This document shows, piece after piece, positions 13,997 to 19,230 of a stretch of DNA of 19,230 nucleotides (positions within the stretch are counted from its first letter, which is position 1; each line of letters opens with the position of its first letter). Made by a program: the position numbers and the translations under genes. The notes beneath the pieces were generated by a model. The model did no database searches, had not been told where the DNA came from, and worked only from the letters and a program-made list of their open reading frames with translations. This DNA comes from Paludibacteraceae bacterium (GTDB lineage Bacteria; Bacteroidota; Bacteroidia; Bacteroidales; Paludibacteraceae): assembly GCA_017648235.1 (NCBI GenBank), contig JAGCIZ010000107.1, positions 1 through 19,230 on the forward strand. The letters are read 5' to 3'.

Positions 13997-14878
13997 TTAA
14001 ATATAATACAATTTATTAGTGCCTAAACGGATGTATTTATTTACAGCAAATACTGCCGAAATCCAAGTAATCAAGATTCCAAATAACGTAACTATAGCAA
14101 CAATTGGAATCACAAAATCTAGAGTAAGAAGATTCATCACCAATCCAAGTTCTTTTTGTAGATAATAAAGAACCCCACCTAAACAAATAAGTGCTAAGAG
14201 TATAGCCCAAATGCCCATTTTAATGGATTGCCAAACAAACGGACGACGAATAAAACTTGCCTTCGCACCGACAAGTCTCATGGTATTGATGACAAAGCGT
14301 TTAGAATAAAGTAGTAATCTAATAGTATTGTTGGTCAGAACTAATGAGATAAAAAGCATTATGGCGCAAATCCCCAGCAATACTACACCAAGTTTTTGTA
14401 GATTTCTGTTTAGAAGGTCTATCATATCTTTCTGATATACAACTTCTTGAACTGGAGAAAAAGAAATGATACGTTGTTCTATATCCTTCAAACATTCGGC
14501 GTTTACAAATGTCGATTTTAGATTAACTTCGTATGAAGCTAAAAGAGGATTAAATCCTAAAAATTCCGCAGGATTTTCACCCAAAGCTATAATATGTTCC
14601 TCCAAAGCTTGTTCTTTGCTGACATAAACTGTTTTTGAAACAAAATCTACTTTTGATAAATAATCTCCTAAACGAGCAACTTCTGTAGAATCAGAATTTT
14701 CTTTGATAACAACGGAAATGGTAAAATTCTCTTTGGTTTGTTGCGAAAATTTCTTCGCCACCAAAAATAAACATGCTATTAAACCTACAACAAAAAGCAC
14801 TAAAACAATTGTAATGGTTGCGGTAAAACGCATATTAAAGAATTGTTTTGTGCGACCCTTTGACAACAAACTTGACAT
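13997..14878 (-). CDS. ftsX: FtsX, cell-division ABC transporter permease subunit
   Basis: A 293-residue FtsX protein with four membrane segments: about 18-41, 163-186, 220-240 and 254-279. A periplasmic domain of roughly 120 residues lies between the first two, and the RLVGAKASFIRRPF coupling motif is at 201-214. FtsX pairs with the ATPase FtsE at the division septum and controls peptidoglycan hydrolases from the outside. FtsE is not adjacent, as is usual in Bacteroidota. It is the first gene of the cluster leading to queA and has a promoter at 14917-14924. Confidence 0.94.
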   Translation of the reverse strand: MSSLLSKGRTKQFFNMRFTATITIVLVLFVVGLIACLFLVAKKFSQQTKENFTISVVIKENSDSTEVARLGDYLSKVDFVSKTVYVSKEQALEEHIIALGENPAEFLGFNPLLASYEVNLKSTFVNAECLKDIEQRIISFSPVQEVVYQKDMIDLLNRNLQKLGVVLLGICAIMLFISLVLTNNTIRLLLYSKRFVINTMRLVGAKASFIRRPFVWQSIKMGIWAILLALICLGGVLYYLQKELGLVMNLLTLDFVIPIVAIVTLFGILITWISAVFAVNKYIRLGTNKLYYI

Positions 14879-14916
14879 CTATATTTCAGTGTAAAAAAAA
14901 GAAAAACTACGTTTTG

Positions 14917-14948
14917 CAAATATACTACATTTGAAAGGCAAAGTCAAG
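14917..14948 (-). promoter_or_regulatory. Promoter of the ftsX-queA cluster
   Basis: The minus strand has TATATTTG (14924-14917), an exact -7 match, and CTTG (14948-14945) 20 bases upstream as a near -33 box. The leader to the ftsX ATG is about 35 bases. Confidence 0.6.
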
Positions 14949-14966
14949 AGGCAGAGCAAAATAAAC

Positions 14967-15002
14967 AAAAAGTAGCAAAGGAAATCTTAACCCCTTTGCT
15001 AC
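14967..15002 (-). terminator. Intrinsic terminator of the acyl-CoA synthetase gene
   Basis: On the minus strand GTAGCAAAG (15002-14994) pairs with CTTTGCTAC (14980-14972) and a TTTTT run follows (14971-14967). It lies 28 bases after the stop codon and just before the ftsX promoter. Confidence 0.8.
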
Positions 15003-15029
15003 CTTTAAACAAACTATATTCGTGTTGTA

Positions 15030-16655
15030 TTATTTATACATGAATCGTTTTATGCTTCTTTTTGGAGTTTTTTCAAACTCTTTTTCTACCAATTCAATCT
15101 TTGATATTTTGCAGAACGTAGGAATGACTTTATTGAGTTGTATTATGTTTTGTTCCATTACCGATGCTGCATTTTTAAGTTCTGGATCAGGATAAACAAG
15201 TCCAACTAACTTGCCATCTCTCTCAACAATGATTGATTCTACTACTCCAGGCAAACTATTTAGCTTGTCTTCAATTTCCTCTGGATAAATATTTTGTCCA
15301 GAAGCACCAAGAATCATGTTTTTGCAACGACCTTTTATAAAGATATTTCCTTTTCTGTCGATTATACCCATATCGCCCGTTTTTAACCAACCACCTTCAA
15401 TCAAAACTTCGTCGGTTGCTTCTTGGTTTTTGTAGTAACCCAACATCGTATTCTCTCCACGAACAAGAATTTCTCCTGGTACACGAGATGGATTTTTAGA
15501 ATCAATTTTTACTTCCATTCTATCTACAATTTTTCCACAAGAACGAGGCTTAAATCCTCTCCATTCTTGGTAAGCAAGAAGTGGAGCACATTCTGTCATT
15601 CCATAACCTACGCAATATGGAAAATGAATAGCTTTCAAACAAAGTTCTACTTCCTTATTCAAAGCAGCACCACCAATGATAAGGTATTGCAATTTTCCTC
15701 CAAAAGCGTTAAGAACTTTTTCTTTTACTTTGTTTTTGATTATTCTTCCAATACCTGGCATATACCATAATACTCGCATCAAAGGTTTATGGATTGTTGG
15801 AAAAACACTTTTTCTGAAGATTTTTTCAATTACCAAAGGCACTGTCAAAACCATATAAGGTTTTACGTCTGCAAATGCTTTCATGAGCACTTGAGGTGAT
15901 GGAGTTTTTGACAAGAAAAATACATGACATCCACCTGCCAACTGATACAAACACTCAAACACCAAACCAAACATGTGAGCCAAAGGTAGCATAGAAACAA
16001 CATTCCAGTGTGGCTGATTAGGGATATTTTCTTGCCCAAATTGAACATTTGAACTTATATTTTTATGAGTAAGCATCACACCCTTTGGCGAGCTAGTTGT
16101 TCCAGATGTATAATTTATCAACACCAAGTCATCGAAATTATCAGTAGGATATTTTATGTCTTCTACTAAGAAACCTTTTGGATATTTCGCTTCAAAGTTT
16201 TTATTCCAGTTGTTGTATGCATTTGCTATTTTTTCTTGTTTAGAGAACATCAATTCGAAACCTTCTAAAGAAATTACAGCATCTAACGAAGGCATTTTTT
16301 TTATGTCAACAGCCTTCCAAACTACAGGGCCTGCAAACAAAACCTTTGCTTCTGAGTGTTCAACCAAAGAATGAACACTTTCCGCTGGGAAATCTGGCAT
16401 TATTGACACCACCACAGCTTCGTAAGCTGCTACTGCTAAAAAAGTAGTTGCCCAATCGGAACTATTTCTTCCACAAATTGCAATTTTATCACCTTTTTTC
16501 AATCCCATCTCACTAAACAATACTTGCAAGCGAGCTATTCTTTCTGCCAAATCGCCATAAGAGTACGTCATATTGGAATCGATGTCCGTCATAGCTGGAG
16601 CATCCCAGCTATTTTTAATTGTTGTCTCCAAATAGGAGAGAAAATGTTTTTTCAT
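15030..16655 (-). CDS. AMP-forming acyl-CoA synthetase (long-chain fatty acid-CoA ligase-like)
   Basis: A 541-residue member of the ANL adenylate-forming superfamily. It carries the phosphate-binding loop YTSGTTSSPKG (182-192), the A5 motif GYGMTE (350-355), WLKTGD (423-428), the hinge region GRCKNMI (442-448) with GQNIYPEEIED, and a C-terminal Lys536 in TPKRSIKRF that fits the catalytic A10 lysine. These enzymes activate a carboxylic acid with ATP and join it to coenzyme A (or pantetheine). The overall pattern, including LPLAHMFGLVFECLYQLAGG, fits fatty-acid or acyl-ACP/CoA ligases, but the chain length cannot be read from sequence. It stands alone with its own terminator. A possible -7 box TATTTTTG lies on the minus strand at 16692-16685. 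Confidence 0.9.
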   Translation of the reverse strand: MKKHFLSYLETTIKNSWDAPAMTDIDSNMTYSYGDLAERIARLQVLFSEMGLKKGDKIAICGRNSSDWATTFLAVAAYEAVVVSIMPDFPAESVHSLVEHSEAKVLFAGPVVWKAVDIKKMPSLDAVISLEGFELMFSKQEKIANAYNNWNKNFEAKYPKGFLVEDIKYPTDNFDDLVLINYTSGTTSSPKGVMLTHKNISSNVQFGQENIPNQPHWNVVSMLPLAHMFGLVFECLYQLAGGCHVFFLSKTPSPQVLMKAFADVKPYMVLTVPLVIEKIFRKSVFPTIHKPLMRVLWYMPGIGRIIKNKVKEKVLNAFGGKLQYLIIGGAALNKEVELCLKAIHFPYCVGYGMTECAPLLAYQEWRGFKPRSCGKIVDRMEVKIDSKNPSRVPGEILVRGENTMLGYYKNQEATDEVLIEGGWLKTGDMGIIDRKGNIFIKGRCKNMILGASGQNIYPEEIEDKLNSLPGVVESIIVERDGKLVGLVYPDPELKNAASVMEQNIIQLNKVIPTFCKISKIELVEKEFEKTPKRSIKRFMYK

Positions 16656-16869
16656 AAATAATAACGCTTTTTAAAAATTTGCGGCAAAAATAATGACACA
16701 TTTTGAGCGACTAAAAAAAATGTTTTTTATGCCATTAAAAAAGGATAGAAATCTCTTTTTAGGGATAAAATACTAAAAAATGGGGTGAAAACAATTCTTT
16801 CGAATACCTATTAAAGTTCAAGAAAAATAAAAAAGCAGAAACTCTTTTTATAAATAATTTGTTTTTACG
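16656..16869. other. Intergenic region with no gene
   Basis: AT-rich DNA between the acyl-CoA synthetase and the tRNA promoter. Apart from a possible minus-strand -7 box (16685-16692, TATTTTTG) for the synthetase, I see no reading frame, RNA gene or repeat. Confidence 0.5.
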
Positions 16870-16899
16870 TTTGTTTTTCCAAAAAATATATTACCTTTG
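16870..16899 (+). promoter_or_regulatory. tRNA-Lys promoter
   Basis: TTTG (16870-16873), an 18-base spacer and TACCTTTG (16892-16899) match the consensus. The transcript would start near 16904, giving a short 5' trailer before the tRNA that contains a small CGCT/AGCG hairpin (16904-16907/16913-16916). Confidence 0.65.
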
Positions 16900-16917
16900 C
16901 ACTCGCTTTTGTAGCGG

Positions 16918-16990
16918 GATTCAGTAGCTCAGCAGGTAGAGCACATCCCTTTTAAGGATGGGGTCCTGGGTTCGAGCCCCAGCTGAATCA
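16918..16990 (+). tRNA. tRNA-Lys (anticodon TTT)
   Basis: A complete 73-base cloverleaf. The acceptor arms are GATTCAG (16918-16924) and CTGAATC (16983-16989) with discriminator A. The D-arm is GCTC/GAGC (16927-16930/16939-16942). The anticodon arm is CATCC/GGATG around the loop CTTTTAA, placing the anticodon TTT at 16951-16953. The T-arm contains GGTTCGAGCCCC. CCA is not encoded and must be added after transcription. The gene is single, not in a cluster. Confidence 0.97.
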
Positions 16991-16994
16991 CAAC

Positions 16995-17024
16995 AAAAAG
17001 AGAGGAACACGTTCCTCTCTTTTT
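16995..17024. terminator. Bidirectional terminator between tRNA-Lys and the leucine-rich-repeat gene
   Basis: The arms AAAAAGAGAGGAAC (16995-17008) and GTTCCTCTCTTTTT (17011-17024) pair perfectly around AC, with T-runs usable in both directions. It follows the tRNA by 4 bases. Confidence 0.88.
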
Positions 17025-17050
17025 GTTTTTCTGCAATTCTCTTTTAATAA

Positions 17051-18244
17051 CTAAAAAAGGAGTTTCTTGCTAAATGACCCAATTTTCAAAACATAAATTC
17101 CTTTTCTAGCTAAAGGAATTTCGATTCTCGAAGAAGAACCAACTTCTGAATAAATACACTCCCCTAAAATATTGTAGATTTCTATTTTCTGCATTTCTGC
17201 GTTTAACACTACTATACGCCCATTTGAACCAAATGCATCTATAACTTTTTTCTCTTTAACCTGCTCTAAATTAAGAGTTTTATCAATAATATTTGTAGCA
17301 TAATAGGCAACATAGCCGTGAGTTGTTGCCCCTGCTTGAACATCTAATGAACTTCCATTTATGACTGTTCCTAGCGAATAACAATAATAAAAGGCTTTTT
17401 CTTCAATTGAAAGTAAGGTCTTGGGAAGAGTTATTTCTGACAACGAATAGCAATAAGAAAAAGCATAAGAAGAGATAGTCTTTAAAGCATTGTTGAGAGT
17501 TAGACTCGAGATTGATTCGCAACCAGAAAAGGCAGAAGGTCCTATACTTTCTACTGATGCTGGAATTTCTACTGATTGAAGATAAAAACATTGACTGAAT
17601 GCATCTCGTTCAATTGTAGTAACATTCTCTCCAATAGTGAGATTTCTCAAATACTGACAATTATTAAAAGCCCCGTCTTTAATGGTTTTTACGCTTTCTG
17701 GAATAATTATCTCCGTAATGTTCCTATATTGGAAAGCAGAACTTGGAATTGTGATTATTCCATTGTAAAGTTCAATAGAACCACTAACAGCTCTTGGAAC
17801 AAAAAATAATTCCAATGGATCACGGCGGTACATTACTCCATCGTACATAAAAAAAACAGGATTATCATCAGCAATATAAATTGCTTGTAATGAATTGCAA
17901 GCTGTAAAAACACCCGTACCAAACTCCGTTACTGTGGCTGGAATAACTAACATATCCAACAACTTACTCCCAATCAAAGCATTGTCGTCAAATCCTATAA
18001 CTGTATATGTATCTCCTTCATATGTCACCGTTTCGGGTACATACAGAATTCCTACGTACTGTTCCTCTCCCGTATAATCGGACATCCAATCGTCTTCTGC
18101 TCCTTTATAGGTTACTTTGGCTGTTAGGTTTGCCTGGTTGAAATTGTAATAAATTCCATCCACAGCCGTATCAGACGCCCTCATATAATGAGCAGAAAAA
18201 GTAAAAATTGAGAACAAAAATATTTTTCTTATCAAATTTTTCAT
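17051..18244 (-). CDS. Secreted BspA-type leucine-rich-repeat protein with T9SS sorting domain
   Basis: A 397-residue exported protein. Residues 1-23 are a signal peptide (MKNLIRKIFLFSIFTFSAHYM). Residues about 50-290 carry BspA/LRR_5-type repeats of about 23 residues built on the pattern 'I-P-x-x-V-x-x-I-x-x-x-A-F-x-x-C-x-x-L', for example IPESVKTIKDGAFNNCQYL and IPASVESIGPSAFSGCESI. The last 75 residues, with VLNAEMQKIEIYNILGECIY and ARKGIYVLKIGSFSKKLLF, match the type A C-terminal sorting domain of the type IX secretion system. This predicts export through the outer membrane and anchoring at the cell surface. Related BspA proteins bind host matrix proteins or other bacteria, but the ligand here is unknown. 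A -7 box TAACTTTG lies on the minus strand at 18294-18287. Confidence 0.87.
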   Translation of the reverse strand: MKNLIRKIFLFSIFTFSAHYMRASDTAVDGIYYNFNQANLTAKVTYKGAEDDWMSDYTGEEQYVGILYVPETVTYEGDTYTVIGFDDNALIGSKLLDMLVIPATVTEFGTGVFTACNSLQAIYIADDNPVFFMYDGVMYRRDPLELFFVPRAVSGSIELYNGIITIPSSAFQYRNITEIIIPESVKTIKDGAFNNCQYLRNLTIGENVTTIERDAFSQCFYLQSVEIPASVESIGPSAFSGCESISSLTLNNALKTISSYAFSYCYSLSEITLPKTLLSIEEKAFYYCYSLGTVINGSSLDVQAGATTHGYVAYYATNIIDKTLNLEQVKEKKVIDAFGSNGRIVVLNAEMQKIEIYNILGECIYSEVGSSSRIEIPLARKGIYVLKIGSFSKKLLF

Positions 18245-18286
18245 ATCAAGAAAAGTCTAAGATTTTCAACAAATTAAAATGAGAGA

Positions 18287-18294
18287 CAAAGTTA
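18287..18294 (-). promoter_or_regulatory. -7 box of the leucine-rich-repeat gene
   Basis: The minus strand reads TAACTTTG, a full TAnnTTTG match about 43 bases before the ATG; no convincing -33 box was found. Confidence 0.45.
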
Positions 18295-18354
18295 ATTTAT
18301 TTTACTCAATGTTTATCTTAATAGGCGAATTTTACTGTAAAAAGAACAAATAAG

Positions 18355-18387
18355 TTTAAAAGAGAAATCTTATTATCCTTATCTTTG
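18355..18387 (+). promoter_or_regulatory. Promoter of the M48 protease gene
   Basis: TTTA (18355-18358), a 21-base spacer and TATCTTTG (18380-18387) lie upstream of the ATG at 18410; the -7 box is exact and the -33 box has one mismatch. Confidence 0.55.
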
Positions 18388-18409
18388 CAAACGTTATATT
18401 CTTTTTTCA

Positions 18410-19230
18410 ATGGAAAATTTAATCTACTTCTCTATTTTGGCAATTTTGATTCTAGAGTTTGCTTTCAATAGAACGCTTTCTTTTTTGAACATCAAACATA
18501 GTTCGCAACCTATCCCCGAAGAATTGAAAGACCTTTACGATGAAGAACGATACAAAAAACAACAATCGTACTTGCGCACAAATGCCAAGTTTGGGCTGAT
18601 TAGCTCAACGTTTAGTTTTTTGTTTGTTTTCTGTATGTTCGCATTTGGTGGATATGCAGGGGTTGACTCCGTCGCACGTAACATCACGTCCAATGCTTTG
18701 CTTATTACATTGCTTTTCTTTGCTATCATCAAAATCATTGATTTTGTCATTGATATTCCTTTTGATTACTATGCTATATTCAACATCGAAGAACGTTTTG
18801 GTTTCAATCGTACAACCAAAAAAACTTTTGTACTCGACTTGCTGAAAAGTCTTTTTCTTGGAATGTTGATTAATGGAATTGTTCTTTCAGCAGTTTTCAT
18901 TATTTACCAAGAAATTCTCGACTGGTTTTGGATATTGGCTTGGGGACTGATGTCGACATTTAGTTTGTTTATGAGTCTGTTTTATTCCAATCTTATTGTT
19001 CCTCTTTTCAACAAGCAAACGCCACTTGAGGAAGGCGAGTTGAGAGATGCCATTCAGACTTTTGCCGAAAAAACAAACTTTAAGCTCAAGAATATTTACG
19101 TTATCAATGGGTCAAAGCGCAGTTCAAAAGCAAATGCTTACTTTACAGGTTTTGGTGCAAAAAAGCGAATTGTGCTTTATGACACACTTATTCAGCAACT
19201 CACCACTGAGGAGATTGTGGCTGTTCTTGC
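18410..19230 (+). CDS. M48/STE24 (CAAX prenyl protease 1-like) membrane metallopeptidase, 3' end missing
   Basis: The frame from the ATG at 18410 stays open for 273 codons to the window edge. It encodes an integral membrane protein with hydrophobic segments at about 4-20, 62-84, 95-116, 143-166 and 172-200. The text after 118 (PFDYYAIFNIEERFGFNRTT) is the STE24 family signature. SLFYSNLIVPLFNKQTPLEEGELRDAI and NIYVINGSKRSSKANAYFTGFGAKKRIVLYDTL follow, matching the segment just before the active site. The last codons read TTEEIVAVLA, where family members continue with the zinc motif HExxH, so the window ends one or two codons before it. These zinc proteases act at the membrane; in bacteria the substrates are mostly unknown. 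The gene is plus-strand and divergent from the leucine-rich-repeat gene. Confidence 0.92.
   Translation, partial: MENLIYFSILAILILEFAFNRTLSFLNIKHSSQPIPEELKDLYDEERYKKQQSYLRTNAKFGLISSTFSFLFVFCMFAFGGYAGVDSVARNITSNALLITLLFFAIIKIIDFVIDIPFDYYAIFNIEERFGFNRTTKKTFVLDLLKSLFLGMLINGIVLSAVFIIYQEILDWFWILAWGLMSTFSLFMSLFYSNLIVPLFNKQTPLEEGELRDAIQTFAEKTNFKLKNIYVINGSKRSSKANAYFTGFGAKKRIVLYDTLIQQLTTEEIVAVL

Noticed and set aside
18535..18845. Short open frames on both strands within 18410-19230
   Set aside because: They overlap the clear STE24-type coding frame, which runs off the window edge.
1..19230. CRISPR array, insertion sequence, phage or defence genes
   Set aside because: No regularly spaced direct repeats, transposase, integrase or recognisable defence protein was seen in any frame.

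Overview
The window looks like chromosomal DNA from a member of the Bacteroidota, most likely the order Bacteroidales. The DNA is AT-rich. Many transcription units start near the Bacteroidota promoter pattern TTTG-N~20-TAnnTTTG, and start codons follow A-rich stretches rather than Shine-Dalgarno motifs. Several gene arrangements and families are typical of this phylum: the ftsX-DUF3098-uppP-truB-queA cluster, the two-domain NagB/PIG-L protein, and a secreted leucine-rich-repeat protein ending in what reads as a type IX secretion (T9SS) sorting domain. That domain suggests a Porphyromonas/Paludibacter-like lineage rather than Bacteroides itself; the genus cannot be named from this sequence.

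Layout: the tail of an unidentified gene (1-51) and a GatB/YqeY-domain gene face meaB (minus strand, methylmalonyl-CoA mutase chaperone GTPase). A divergent promoter region then leads to a Do/HtrA-type periplasmic serine protease. Next comes a 345-base gap holding a strong promoter and a long, nested, imperfect inverted repeat that ends in a terminator-like hairpin. It lies directly in front of a lipoprotein with two tandem VDLGLSVNWATCNVGA-type domains. After that: rsmD (minus), rfbD (plus), a conserved membrane-anchored protein of unknown function (plus), an SH3b-NlpC/P60 cell-wall peptidase (minus), and rplU-rpmA (plus) behind a short leader that can fold.

From 9.15 to 14.9 kb everything is on the minus strand: the NagB/PIG-L fusion (own promoter), then the cluster ftsX, DUF3098, uppP, truB, queA, transcribed in that order with overlaps or gaps of a few bases. 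Further on are an AMP-forming acyl-CoA synthetase (minus), a lone tRNA-Lys(TTT) with its own promoter and terminator, the leucine-rich-repeat protein (minus), and the first 273 codons of an M48/STE24-type membrane protease (plus) cut off by the window edge just before its expected zinc motif.

Most of the window is housekeeping: translation (rplU, rpmA, rsmD, truB, queA, tRNA), envelope (ftsX, uppP, rfbD, HtrA, NlpC/P60) and lipid metabolism (meaB, acyl-CoA synthetase). No mobile element, CRISPR array or phage gene was seen. The most unusual item is the structured region at 3444-3688, which has the layout of an attenuator-type leader or a small RNA gene upstream of the two-domain lipoprotein.
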